Source: Patiria miniata
Lineage: Eukaryota; Echinodermata; Asteroidea; Valvatida; Asterinidae
DNA length: 64,000 nucleotides
Reading direction: 5' to 3'
NCBI RefSeq assembly: GCF_015706575.1
Contig: NW_024037056.1
Span: forward strand, 1,512,109-1,576,108
Shown here: in pieces, positions 24,001 to 30,045 of the stretch
Position numbering within the stretch: the stretch's first letter is position 1
Layout of the letters: every line of letters begins with the position of its first letter
Notes under the pieces: generated by a model
Database searches by the model: none
Told to the model about the DNA's origin: nothing
What the model saw: only the letters and a program-made list of their open reading frames with translations
Program-made: the position numbers and the translations under genes

Positions 24001-26574
24001 ATAGGTTTCTTGTAAAACCAAAACAATGTTTAATTTCAGGAATGCCAGTGGTTTTGCTCAAGGGACAGAAAAAAAAACTAAATTTAATCAGAATGTGCAC
24101 AAGCCTGAATTATAAAACATTGTCTTTGGATAACATGGATTCAAGGTGATTCTGATGCGGTATCCGGCCTGCGGCTAGGCGGTGATGTACTGTACGCTGC
24201 TGAGCGAAAAGTTGATGTCTGGTTCGTAGCTAGCTCATCATAAGTTTGAATATAACTTGAGGCTCGAAAGACTGGCCATTGGTCACATTGCATGATGGTG
24301 GAGATTTCACCGCAGTGGGTTTTTTTTATGTAAACAAGTCAGTTGCAAAGTGATTCATGAATCCAAATGATGCCTATACCGCAAATAGATTCATCCGATT
24401 CATCTGGGCACAGTGCTTCGACGTTTCCCGACTTTCTTTGTGCAGTGTTGACAAAATTCTGTGTTTATAACCTTCAAACTCAATCAGTTAAATACTGGTC
24501 TTTCTCCTTGAATGCTGTTGCCCCGAAAATTATTCGCCGATGGCTGCCTCGCAAAGCCACGTCACCGCCCGGTCGTCCGCAAGGTGAGGTGCCGAGTGGC
24601 TGCATTGGAACCGCCGAAGAAGGCACTTTTGCAGATATTTTCTATCGTTTCCACAGTACTGCCGGTACTAAGAGGGGACACACTGCTGCTCCACTTATGG
24701 AAGGTAGACATGCAGGGTCCAGCGCCAGAGCGGAACGGGTTAAACTTGGTCCAAGAGTTGCTTGGGAGATGCATGTCAGAAGTCGAACAGTAGGCTCGGC
24801 GATCAGTACTGTATCGATCCTTACATGGGAGTCCGTTGTTCTGATGTCTTTATGAGCAGGTTTTTATCGCCAATGTGCACCCCGAATCGCCTGTTGCATG
24901 GAGGACTTCGATTATCTGACATGTCCAGGGAGACAGCAAGTGAGACAGACATTTTGGTGCGCAGGCCCATTGTGCCACATTATCGTATGTTGCGGTGAGG
25001 TCTAAAAAGATCGCACCGATTTTCAGTTTTGGTTGGTAGTCGCTCTCTATAATTATATGTAGTAAGTGCCAGCACCTGATCTGCCGTGCTGTGGCCGCTC
25101 CTGAATCCTGCTCGATCAGGGGAGAAAAAAAACATCGACAAGAATTAGTGGAGCGATGTGGTTGAGGATCACTGTTTCAAGGAGCTTGTAGCAGATGGAG
25201 AGGAGCTAGATCAGTCTGTATTAACTGGCTCCTAGCTTCGGGTCTTTCCCAGGCTTGGGTATGGCAATGATCACCCGGCTGAGGAATTTGGTTAGTAAGT
25301 TGATGGCTTGGTGTCCCAAGTTCTTGATGAATTATGGGTAGGCCCTATATACATCTGGTCGTATCCAGCGCCTTACCTGTTTCCAAATTCCTAACTGCGC
25401 TAGTGACTTCGAGTGGTGTGAAGGATGAGGGAGACTAGGTCATACGAGTTTAAGCTGTTTTCATGCTTGATGAACCTGTTTCTTGATTTCTTTCTTTCTT
25501 GGGTGGACGCTGGGTCTGCTGGAGGTTGGGATTGGCTGTTGTCCCACACCGAGTTAGCATAAGAGTTTACAGCTTTTGCGGATGTATAATGTGTGAAGTC
25601 TACACTGCTTGTCGTTTCTTCCCATGCCCAGCGACTACGTCTGGCATCATTGAGGGCCGGAATGAGTTATCGGAGATCTCAGCGTTTCCGGTATCTACGT
25701 ACTGTACTCCGTCAGATGTTGTCGGCGTTCTTCATCATATTGAGGCCAGGTGTATAGGTCGGTCTGAAGCCGTGGGGAGTATGACGTTTCGCAGCTTTTG
25801 TGAAGCGGTCATAGGCTTTGTTGATTGGAATGTTCTGGGGGATGCAGAAAATGCTTCACTCCAGGTCACTGGTGAAGCTTGTCCAGTTGGCTTTTCGGAC
25901 GTTCCATCTTGGTTTCTGGACGGATTTGATGATGGGCAGTCAGATTCCGATGTCGATTGCGTACACGTACGATGGGTATGTGATGGACGCGTGGGAACCC
26001 AGGAAGGACATTTGGCTGGAAGGAGACATCCGTCCTTCGAGGAGACCCAACAGAGGTCTGGAGAGTGCTGCGTTACCCAGCGAACCGATCTGATAGTCCC
26101 GTGTTGTTCATGTCCAGCACCGTAGGTGGGTGTGTGCGTGGTTGGACTATTCCGTGACACATTCGCCATTCCTGTCATTTCTATTGTATCACCAGATGGC
26201 GTGATGGCTATTGAAGTCGCCCACATAAATGGCTGGGTAAGGTAACATAGAAAGGAGGCTTGTAGACATTCGTGATCGAGTAGTCTCCAACCGAGATAAC
26301 ATCGTAGATGTTGGACTATCTACAAACGATGCATCAGTGACGCTGGAGCGGACAAAAGTGGCGCGGCAATATTTTTCGTGGCCTGAGGCTGCAATTAATG
26401 AGGTCAAAGTTGGTGATGGTGAGCCTGGGTCTTCGGTAAATATTCTACTAAAGGAAGAAAAACGACGTTGACGAATTAAATAAACGTGAACTTACCATCG
26501 CACAATGCACCATTCGCCAAGATGATCAGAAAGAAAATGCGCCATTCTTGATGATATCTCCTCCTGGTCTGCAT
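1..26574 (-). CDS. Partial gene: secreted/receptor protein with CUB, LDLa and LRR domains (LGR/GRL101-like receptor), 3' end outside window
   Basis: Gene-level entry; exons are listed separately. In order from the N-terminus: signal peptide, CUB, CUB, LDLa, CUB, CUB, LDLa, then CUB-LDLa four times, a further LDLa, an LRR N-terminal cap and at least three LRRs. All splice sites used are GT-AG and all exon phases agree across the whole chain, which is the main support for the model. LDLa modules bind ligands with calcium; CUB modules mediate extracellular protein or ligand binding. LDLa followed by 72-nt phase-2 LRR exons is typical of the LGR type C group (relaxin receptors, snail GRL101), in which a seven-helix GPCR domain follows. 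That domain would lie left of position 1, so GPCR identity is inference. A secreted or single-pass LRR protein remains possible. Individual array exons may be skipped or alternatively spliced, because all are symmetrical. Confidence 0.85.
128..199 (-). CDS. Leucine-rich repeat exon 3 (72 nt)
   Basis: A 72-nt phase 2-2 exon encoding [15 protein letters not shown], then EELSSLRGM. The usual Asn of the LRR is shifted, but the Leu/Ile ladder fits. The acceptor is GTTACAG and the donor GTAAGAAA. It is the last exon of the gene visible here; more LRRs and the C-terminal domain must lie left of the window. Confidence 0.82.
593..790 (-). mobile_element. tRNA-derived SINE, MetaSINE-like
   Basis: On the minus strand there is a degenerate tRNA head (GTGGCCTCGTGGTC as box A, GGGTTCGAGTCC as box B), then a body with ACACTTTGTC and CCACCCAGAAGTAAATGGGT. 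The body resembles the conserved central domain of the MetaSINE superfamily. It lies in an LRR intron of the receptor gene. Confidence 0.7.
821..892 (-). CDS. Leucine-rich repeat exon 2 (72 nt)
   Basis: A 72-nt phase 2-2 exon encoding [15 protein letters not shown], then DGLENLLWL, a clear match to the LxxNxIxxIxxxxFxxLxxL repeat. The acceptor is CAATAG and the donor GTAAGTTA. Identical length and phase to its neighbours. Confidence 0.86.
1169..1240 (-). CDS. Leucine-rich repeat exon 1 (72 nt)
   Basis: A phase 2-2 exon of exactly 72 nt encoding one 24-residue [20 protein letters not shown], then SHLKVL. An alternative acceptor four bases downstream would break the phase, so the TAG at 1241-1243 (minus strand) was chosen. 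The donor is GTGAGTAG. Confidence 0.83.
1385..1720. repeat. Degenerate minisatellite, unit near ACCTCGAGGTTT
   Basis: Many imperfect copies of an 11-16 bp unit alternating TTTACCTCGAGG and TCTACCTGGAGG. It lies in the intron between the LRR cap exon and the first LRR exon. Nothing else is recognisable here. Confidence 0.8.
1909..2029 (-). CDS. LRR N-terminal cap (LRRNT) exon
   Basis: A 121-nt exon reading [17 protein letters not shown], then VVHCNNGW and [11 protein letters not shown]. The cysteine spacing C-x3-C-x-C-x(12)-C is the LRRNT cap. It is phase 1 in and phase 2 out, so it links the phase-1 LDLa exons to the phase-2 LRR exons exactly. The acceptor is ATCATAG and the donor GTAAGTTG. 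It is too short to stand out as an open frame; it was found by the required phase and the cap motif. Confidence 0.83.
2045..2490. repeat. CACAAGTCAGGT minisatellite
   Basis: About 40 imperfect copies of a 10-12 bp unit such as GGTCACAAGTCA, running from just upstream of the LRR cap exon to within ten bases of the donor of the LDLa exon at 2500. It fills almost the whole intron. Confidence 0.88.
2500..2661 (-). CDS. LDLa domain exon with an internal Ser/Asn-rich insertion
   Basis: A 162-nt phase 1-1 exon. It reads FCPGSYKC, then an insertion of about 20 residues rich in Ser, Asn and Thr, then [15 protein letters not shown] and a final acidic ESDDEIQC. Six cysteines are kept. The donor (GTATGG) directly abuts the CACAAGTC minisatellite. 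It is the last LDLa before the LRR cap, the position of the functionally important LDLa in relaxin receptors. Confidence 0.82.
3107..3695. mobile_element. CTATTTT-rich inserted element
   Basis: An A/T-rich stretch built around CTATTTT and its complement AAATAG, partly self-complementary (for example CTATTTTCTCCTAGAAAATAG). The flanks (GCTTGCGAGCTACAGTG on the left, AAGAATCGTTGGTT on the right) occur nearly joined at 55570-55620, which acts as an empty site. Related CTATTTT-rich DNA is found at 29150-29500 and 29790-29960. Confidence 0.6.
3755..3865 (-). CDS. LDLa domain exon
   Basis: A 111-nt phase 1-1 exon: [21 protein letters not shown], then an acidic EDELNC end. Six cysteines are present, with a normal LDLa length of about 36 residues. 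The acceptor has a long T run before TAG; the donor is GTGGGTCT, weaker than the others in this gene. Confidence 0.85.
3905..4240. repeat. Dispersed direct repeat, copy 1 (other copy 62155-62520)
   Basis: Shares with 62155-62520 a scattered but colinear series: ATTTTGGA-ATTTTGCTGTC, GGGTTCACA, TTCCTGAAAT-ACATCACAGCAAC, AAAAGCATGGA, ATAGTTTTCA and AAGAGGAGTAGAAAG. An old interspersed element of unknown class. Confidence 0.6.
4612..4740. repeat. Short dispersed repeat shared with 31245-31360
   Basis: The two places share AACCTCGT-CCCCGTGGGT, CGATCTTG, GCGCCATGTTGTTTCCCATC, then CACGCGCC and TGGAGTCGAGGCTG. The TTCCCATCATGC core resembles a ZNF143/STAF site, so it could also carry promoter motifs; as a repeat in an intron this is probably coincidental. 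Confidence 0.55.
4790..5161 (-). CDS. CUB domain exon 8 (diverged, membrane-proximal)
   Basis: A 372-nt phase 1-1 exon beginning [13 protein letters not shown], with the CUB landmarks [16 protein letters not shown] and YDYLDVVFL. It ends EEEDLEG before GTAAGTC. It has two cysteines like the array copies but little other identity, which shows the array grew by duplication of only one ancestral CUB-LDLa pair. N-glycosylation sites are N-I-S and N-H-T. Confidence 0.85.
5457..5711. mobile_element. MITE with TGGGCCCA termini
   Basis: A 255-bp element with inverted ends TGGGCCCATTTCTTG and CAAGAAATTGGGCCCA. Internal GCTTACCG/GGTTAGCA motifs are also in inverted order. Elements with GGGCCCAATTTC ends are common in invertebrate deuterostome genomes as I recall. 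No target duplication could be confirmed. Confidence 0.7.
6150..6272 (-). CDS. LDLa domain exon (diverged, outside the recent array)
   Basis: A 123-nt phase 1-1 exon with [23 protein letters not shown] and [10 protein letters not shown]. All six cysteines and the SDE motif are present. It is clearly homologous to the array LDLa exons but much more diverged, so it is an older copy. Donor GTAAGCAT, acceptor GCTGCAG. Confidence 0.87.
6273..7440. other. Intron DNA without recognised features
   Basis: An A/T-rich intron between the LDLa exon at 6150 and the repeat at 7441. I see no exon with a suitable phase, motif or splice pair, and no clear tandem repeat. Confidence 0.6.
7441..7880. repeat. 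Dispersed repeat, inverted relative to 32750-33165
   Basis: About 430 bp highly similar to the reverse complement of 32750-33165, through phrases such as CCAGCCACCATTCTGAATGC, GTCATGCCAGAAATAGTAGG and GGTATCCGCAACATGGTCAC. It joins directly to a CUB-unit intron fragment at 7890. No coding sequence or termini were recognised. Confidence 0.75.
8276..8641 (-). CDS. CUB domain exon 7
   Basis: A 366-nt phase 1-1 exon, [11 protein letters not shown] to ITQESYEG, open in the coding frame. It reads [11 protein letters not shown] and has FFVFN where the others have FSVFN. This is the left-most unit of the recent tandem array. Confidence 0.86.
9012..9312. mobile_element. Perfect-hairpin foldback element, copy 1
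   Basis: Two arms of about 115 bp (9023-9139 and 9149-9265) are inverted complements around a loop of under 10 bp, followed by an unpaired 36-bp tail. The element is bounded by an 11-bp direct repeat AAGATTTCACA (9012-9022 and 9302-9312). Array units without it (12260-12290) carry that sequence once, i.e. an empty site. No coding capacity: a non-autonomous foldback/MITE. Confidence 0.85.
9617..9739 (-). CDS. LDLa domain exon, array copy (short form)
   Basis: A 123-nt phase 1-1 LDLa exon with six cysteines ([33 protein letters not shown]). It lacks the two-residue insertion of the other array copies, like the more diverged exon at 6150. A second copy of the acceptor region and the first few exon bases lies at about 10029-10080, the scar of a partial duplication. 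Confidence 0.87.
10140..10985 (+). repeat. T/G-rich element ending in (TAA)n, copy 1
   Basis: About 840 bp, starting as a TTTG-rich run, passing through TCCCTCGATCTCCTCTCCCC and a C run, and ending TTGTTGGCCGAATA followed by AATAAT repeats. A (TAA)n end is typical of the 3' tail of some LINEs, so this may be a LINE 3'-UTR on the plus strand. The open frames in it (rich in Phe, Cys, Leu) are low-complexity artefacts. Confidence 0.6.
11519..11890 (-). CDS. CUB domain exon 6
   Basis: A 372-nt phase 1-1 exon, [11 protein letters not shown] to ITQESSEG. It is two codons longer than the other array copies because of an extra Thr-Ser before NFF. The acceptor is TCTACAG and the donor GTAAGTAG. All CUB landmarks are present except the second cysteine pair. 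Confidence 0.87.
12606..12734 (-). CDS. LDLa domain exon, array copy
   Basis: A 129-nt phase 1-1 LDLa exon. It reads [35 protein letters not shown], with six cysteines and intact splice sites. The LALNDTC stretch (LARDDTC elsewhere) adds a potential N-D-T glycosylation site that the other copies lack. Confidence 0.87.
13070..13470. mobile_element. Foldback with embedded tRNA-Ser-like SINE
   Basis: Inverted arms: TGCGTCGGGGTGATATAAATC with the ACGTC-rich stretch, and their complement about 150 bp later. To the right lies a plus-strand tRNA-Ser-like segment at about 13310-13382: box A TGGTCGAGTGGTAAGAC, anticodon arm TGCACTAGAAAGCA, box B GGCTCGAGTCC. The flanking ACACTGTATACTCAGTGTG stretch recurs in inverted order. 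Confidence 0.7.
13785..14150 (-). CDS. CUB domain exon 5
   Basis: A 366-nt phase 1-1 exon, [11 protein letters not shown] to ITQERSEG, with no disruption. [11 protein letters not shown] and [11 protein letters not shown] distinguish it from the other copies. The N-H-T glycan site is kept. Confidence 0.86.
14534..14777. mobile_element. Perfect-hairpin foldback element, copy 2
   Basis: The same 244-bp palindrome as at 9022-9265, at the same place in its unit. The left flank reads ACAACATTTCACA, so one base of the target duplication has changed. It spread by segmental duplication, not by new insertion. Confidence 0.85.
15145..15273 (-). CDS. LDLa domain exon, array copy
   Basis: A 129-nt phase 1-1 LDLa exon with the order [25 protein letters not shown] and [10 protein letters not shown]. 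All six cysteines and the Asp/Glu calcium ligands are present. It is flanked upstream by the T-rich element at 15390-16235. Confidence 0.87.
15395..16237 (+). repeat. T/G-rich element ending in (TAA)n, copy 2
   Basis: A near-identical copy of the element at 10140-10985, with a shorter C run and a different (AAT)n length, as expected of microsatellite drift after duplication. Confidence 0.6.
16752..17117 (-). CDS. CUB domain exon 4
   Basis: A 366-nt phase 1-1 exon, [11 protein letters not shown] to ITQESSEG. It is nearly identical to the exon at 11519-11890 but lacks the two-residue insertion (FTSTSNFF there, FTSNFF here). The shared KRNITLNN start and the TACAG acceptor mark these two as a recent duplicate pair. 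Confidence 0.86.
17504..17747. mobile_element. Perfect-hairpin foldback element, copy 3
   Basis: The same 244-bp palindrome with the same target repeat, in the 1.95-kb unit that lacks an LDLa exon. One arm reads TTCTCAAAAG, the other TTTTCAGAAC, an arm mismatch shared with copy 4. Confidence 0.85.
18700..19065 (-). CDS. CUB domain exon 3
   Basis: A 366-nt phase 1-1 exon, open throughout, with acceptor CTGCAG and donor GTAAGTAG. It is the most changed of the tandem copies: [11 protein letters not shown] replaces [11 protein letters not shown], and [11 protein letters not shown] replaces [11 protein letters not shown]. The lost Asp is the usual CUB calcium-site position, so this copy may not bind calcium in the normal way. 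Confidence 0.83.
19808..19936 (-). CDS. LDLa domain exon, array copy
   Basis: A 129-nt phase 1-1 exon encoding one LDL-receptor class A module with six cysteines and the calcium-binding [10 protein letters not shown] end. It carries the two-residue insertion seen in three array copies (CDGDYFAHC here, CDGDGFTLC in the others). The acceptor ends in GCATGCAG and the donor is GTAAGTAT. Confidence 0.85.
20045..20877 (+). repeat. T/G-rich element ending in (TAA)n, copy 3
   Basis: A third near-identical copy. The 3' ends alone (TTGTAAATTTGTTC and the AAT run) remain at 18122-18185 and 22765-22828, where the rest was deleted together with the LDLa exon. Confidence 0.6.
21397..21762 (-). CDS. CUB domain exon 2
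   Basis: A 366-nt phase 1-1 exon with intact acceptor (CCGCAG) and donor (GTAAGTAG), encoding [11 protein letters not shown] to ITQESSEG. It has no stop or frameshift. It differs from its neighbours at scattered sites, for example CIWYITVD instead of CIWFITVD. It keeps the N-H-T glycan site and lacks the second CUB cysteine pair. Confidence 0.85.
22146..22389. mobile_element. Perfect-hairpin foldback element, copy 4
   Basis: The same 244-bp palindrome as copy 3, including the same arm mismatch. This agrees with the two 1.95-kb units being the most recent duplicates. Confidence 0.85.
23222..23492 (-). mobile_element. Foldback carrying a minus-strand tRNA-Ser-like SINE, with target duplication
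   Basis: Inverted arms AAATTAGGTTTTGCCCTTCA and its complement surround a complete tRNA-Ser-like head (box B complement GGACTCGAACCC, box A complement near CTTACCACTCGACCACCGAG). The ~13-bp direct repeat GGTAATTACATGTA borders it on both sides (near 23226 and 23478). It is inserted in the intron next to CUB exon 1. Confidence 0.75.
23591..23956 (-). CDS. CUB domain exon 1 (N-terminal-most)
   Basis: A 366-nt, phase 1-1 exon encoding one full CUB domain that begins [11 protein letters not shown] and ends ITQERPEG before GTAAGTAG. It has the CUB landmarks [17 protein letters not shown], the acidic TLTIGNG strand and an N-H-T glycosylation site. Only the first cysteine pair (CGK and RC) is present; the second canonical pair is replaced (FSG-type). 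It reads YPDYSRC where the other copies read YPNNARC or a close variant. The acceptor ends in CCGCAG. Confidence 0.85.
24362..24420 (-). pseudogene. Remnant of an LDLa exon truncated next to the LINE
   Basis: Minus-strand reading gives [12 protein letters not shown], followed by a GTATAG donor: the C-terminal third of an LDLa module. The 5' two thirds, with four cysteines and the acceptor, are missing; at about 24416 the sequence passes into LINE-related DNA. It lies where the LDLa partner of the first CUB exon is expected, so an LDLa exon was lost here. It may be ignored by splicing. Confidence 0.6.
24430..26450 (-). mobile_element. Decayed non-LTR retrotransposon (APE endonuclease plus reverse transcriptase)
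   Basis: Minus-strand frames show [15 protein letters not shown] near 26190-26230 (the endonuclease GDFN motif) and PDLCWVS further along. Next comes [18 protein letters not shown] with [19 protein letters not shown] around 25150-25290, then [18 protein letters not shown], then [14 protein letters not shown] around 24960-25020, which is reverse transcriptase motif A. The pieces lie in different frames with stops, so the copy is dead. The layout fits a LINE of the Jockey/I/CR1 kind; I cannot assign the clade. It lies in intron 1 of the receptor gene in the same orientation. Confidence 0.8.
26496..26574 (-). CDS. Signal-peptide first coding exon of the CUB/LDLa/LRR receptor
   Basis: The ATG (26574-26572) opens a 26-codon exon: a basic start ([11 protein letters not shown]), a hydrophobic core ([13 protein letters not shown]), then a GTAAGTT donor after the first base of a Gly/Asp-type codon, giving phase 1. 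Joined to the next intact exon (CUB at 23591-23956) it places the first CUB cysteine a few residues after the likely cleavage site. There is no upstream in-frame extension that would be needed. The phase match and the leader composition make this the start of the gene with good confidence. Confidence 0.82.
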
Positions 26575-26599
26575 TGTTGAACGAGGCACTAACTACTAT

Positions 26600-27950
26600 A
26601 CTGCCTTATGCTTTACTTGTAAAAAAAAATAGACGGAACAGTCGGGCGACACCTACTGGAGAAATAACAAAAAAAACTACAATATCTGAAGAATCGGTCA
26701 CAAATTTAAAGGATTATTAATTTTGCTCTTTTTGCAATTTTTGCCTTTACTGCCATACGTTTCAAGTGGGCCCGGTTTTCCCGGTTTTATAGTCTAGTAA
26801 GAATTGACGAGGACCCTGACATTTCGTTAACAGGCATATTCTGCTGGCAATGTGTTAATTGGCACTCCAGCTATCTCGCAAACATTCAACCACAATCAAC
26901 CTTCGGGAAATATGTTAACTAATTACAAAACAAAATGCATGACCATATACTGAAAGGCATGTATTTCCGACACCTGAGCGAAATCCTACTCTTTGTCTGG
27001 GCAAGGATCCTTGCTTCTTTTCAATTAAAAAAAAAAAAAAATGGTAAATTTAAGAGCGTCATTGGTCATCGATACTGTTGTAATCTTTGTCATTAAAATA
27101 CTGAGTGGTTACTCCCCTCAAAACTGTTCCAAATTTCAAGAAGAGATTGCCCTAATAGATACCGAAAAGTCAATTCAAGTTTTGGCCTGCCGAATTTCAT
27201 TTTAAAGTGGCGTAATGGGGGAGCCCCCCCCCCCCTTCATTGACGACTCCCTGACCCCAACCCTTTTCGAAATTTGGGAGACAGAAGTAAGCATTTTATT
27301 GTTAAAATTGATTGAGAGCACCTACTCATGGGCGTCGCTACGAAGGGGGGGTGTCACTCCCCCATTAGTCTGTTTTGTCGGCAAAATCATGGTGGCGTCG
27401 GCAAAAAAGAAAATGAAGAATGGAGAAGGAAGGGGAAAGGAAGGGGGAAGAAGAAAAATGGAGAATGGAAATAATAAACACCGCTGCTAAAATCCGGTTC
27501 TGTAACCCATGGTAAAAGACTGTATATTCTGTCATGCCGGCCGCGCGAGGTCACTTCATGGCGGTTGACAGCTACAGCTGTGCAAAACACACGCACGTGC
27601 TCGCTCGCAGGCAGTTACGAATTGAGCTGATTCTTAGCGACGACTAAAAAATCATGGATCAAGCTAAAGAGGGCAAATCTCGAAAGAAAGTCAAGCTACA
27701 GTTTTGCTGTGATGTTTGTGATGTAATATATCAATTTTGATGACCCACCCCCATCTCCCTACACTCTAAAAACTGAAGTGTTGAATTTTAACATTTTCGA
27801 AGTGTTACTACCAAAACAACCGCATTTCAAATGTTGCAAAAGGTTATTCCAACTCTTAGTAATGCTAAAGTTAACCAATTCAAGATGTGACTTTTCACAT
27901 TTTAAAAGTGTTGTGAGCTTTTCTGCATAGACGCATGCGCAGTAATGTAT
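26600..27950. other. Intergenic DNA upstream of the receptor gene
   Basis: Presumed promoter side of the receptor gene. It contains an A run near 27030, a C run near 27230 and a purine-rich stretch near 27410-27470. No exon, conserved motif or transposon ends were recognised. Confidence 0.5.
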
Positions 27951-27959
27951 TAGGCGACT

Positions 27960-28110
27960 GAGCATTTTGATTGGATAGTGAGTTCAGCGCGCCGCGCGCG
28001 CGCACTAGATTTTTTTTCCGTCCGAGCTCCAATATGGCGTTGCGTTCTCCATAAATTTTTGTCCTACACATCGACCAACATCGCCGACCATCACGATATA
28101 ACCAGCTGAG
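27960..28110. promoter_or_regulatory. Small CpG-rich patch, possible promoter
   Basis: The locally CpG-rich GCGCGCCGCGCGCGCGC at about 27988-28004 is followed by CAATATGGCG, close to a YY1-type ATGGCG site. A minus-strand open segment with a GTGAGTAG donor lies upstream at 28550-28680 (GSKRHSKPKPGDSS-like), but it has no linked start codon or partner exon. This is only a weak promoter candidate. Confidence 0.2.
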
Positions 28111-29149
28111 TAAAGGTGATATTTTTTATACTGAGATATTAGCGTAGGGACACTGCACATTTTGATGTTAATACTACTTTTACATCGTACGAAATTGACG
28201 GATAATTTTAGACCTTCTAACAGATGGGTGTCGCTAAACATTGTACGTGTACGTACATATGTGCATTTGTTTTTGCGTGATGTATCGACGATGTAAGTAC
28301 GTATCTTACAATAGAGAGAAGTATGACCAATCTTTAATCTGGTCCAAATTTTGGGTGGTATTACGTAGAGAACTCTCATCCTGGACGTCAGTCGTAATGC
28401 AATGAAGGCTTCGTCCAACCTGGGCTACAGACAGCACGTACGTACACAACACGTTACGGAGTGCAATCACTGCATGTCAAAAAGTCACACACAATAGCGT
28501 CAAAAACCGTAAAATACTGTCGCAAAGACATATGAAATACACTGAAATCCTACTCACCCGGACACCAAGGGGTGGGCAGGAGTTCCTCCTGATCACCAAG
28601 ACCAGGCTGGAGTCTCCAGGCTTGGGTTTTGAGTGTCGTTTGCTGCCAGAAAAAGTACTCTGTTCATGCAGCTTCAACCATCATGGAAAAAGAGGACATG
28701 ACAAGCTCCCGCGGAACCAAATAACACGGTACGCTAGTTTATATATCCGTGCGCAGTAAAATGTACGATAATCATTACTTAACTAAAGTCACCGAATCAA
28801 TATTAGGAAAAAAAATTCAATATAATTTATAAAACAATTCTGGATGGTTATCCCTACCCAAATGTGTGTAACCTATTATTATTGGAAAAAGTGGTACAAT
28901 AACTACTTTCCCTACAGGCGCGGCAACACTATGAAGTATGCAGTAAACAAACTGCTCGGTGCTATGCTACAAGGCGAATTGACCTGTTGAACGTATGGGC
29001 TACAAGATGCAGATCCCCACAAAAATAAAAGTCTATTTACCATGGACAGCCTTCTGTGACAACACAGAGTCAAAACATTTAACATCTACATGTACATACC
29101 ATCGAGTTATTAAAACAGTTTGGTTCAAATTCAACCACACATATCCCTC

Positions 29150-29960
29150 ATAGAAAATCTCTGGCAAAATCCTGTTATTCCTATTTTAAATGCATTTAAA
29201 AGCTATTTTCTCCTAGAAAATAGGACAAAATAAGTAGACGCAGATGCACTATTTTATCCCTGTTTTTTTGCCACTCTACTTTATTTATATTTTTTTTAAT
29301 ACAAACTATTTTTTGACTATTTTTTGGAGACCTGGATATTTTATTAGGGTCCATGGACTATTTTGTGGCCATTTTCTGGACACTAAGACACGGTTATGAG
29401 AACCATGGCCTATTTATTTCCTATTATGTGGGACTTCGAATAATATCTGAAATCAATGGATTATTTATTTCCTATTTTGTGGACAGTATGTGCTCAGTAC
29501 AACACAATCGGAATGACAAGCACTTAATTTGCATACCAGATAAGAAACATCCTGTGTGAGTGGCAAGTTTGAATTTTGTCAGTTGCATTCTGCGAGCCAT
29601 TTGTGAAGTGCAGGGAAGATGTGTGCAATGGGGGCAAGTATCTGGGGTTAAAATGCATTAAAATCACTTTAATGGAGTGACAAGTGCACCACATCGTTAG
29701 TGATTTTCCAGGACTATTATGAGTAACATTCATGTGCCTTCAAGCTATATTTGGCTGAGCACAAGCATGCACAGTCATAGCATCCCAGGTCAAATAAAAT
29801 AGAGAAAAATATATTTCTTTCATATTTAAAATACATTTTTTTTAAAAATCAGTTGTATTTAGCCACCCAAAAAAAAATAGGAAAAAAATATTAAAAAAAT
29901 GAAAAATATATTCTTAGAAAATAGAGCCAGAGGTAAAATACAGGTAAAAATAGGTTGCTA
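29150..29960. repeat. CTATTTT-rich repeat DNA, second locus
   Basis: Two blocks (29150-29500 and 29790-29960) of CTATTTT/AAATAG-rich sequence related to 3107-3695, including CTATTTTCTCCTAGAAAATA. The second block is mostly in the complementary orientation, suggesting a large inverted pair. Confidence 0.55.
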
Positions 29961-30045
29961 TACATGAAAATACAAGTCATGTAGTATACATGTACATGTC
30001 CATGTACACAATTTCAACATCTTTAGCAGTCCTACGTACATGAAG

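Noticed and set aside
24367..24855. Plus-strand 162-residue open frame over the LINE
   Set aside because: It is the antisense shadow of the decayed minus-strand LINE.
28477..28677. Minus-strand open segment with a GTGAGTAG donor (GSKRHSKPKPGDSS) as a first exon of another gene
   Set aside because: No in-frame ATG, no partner exon and no known motif; a stop lies just upstream. Mentioned only as a weak hint at the CpG patch.
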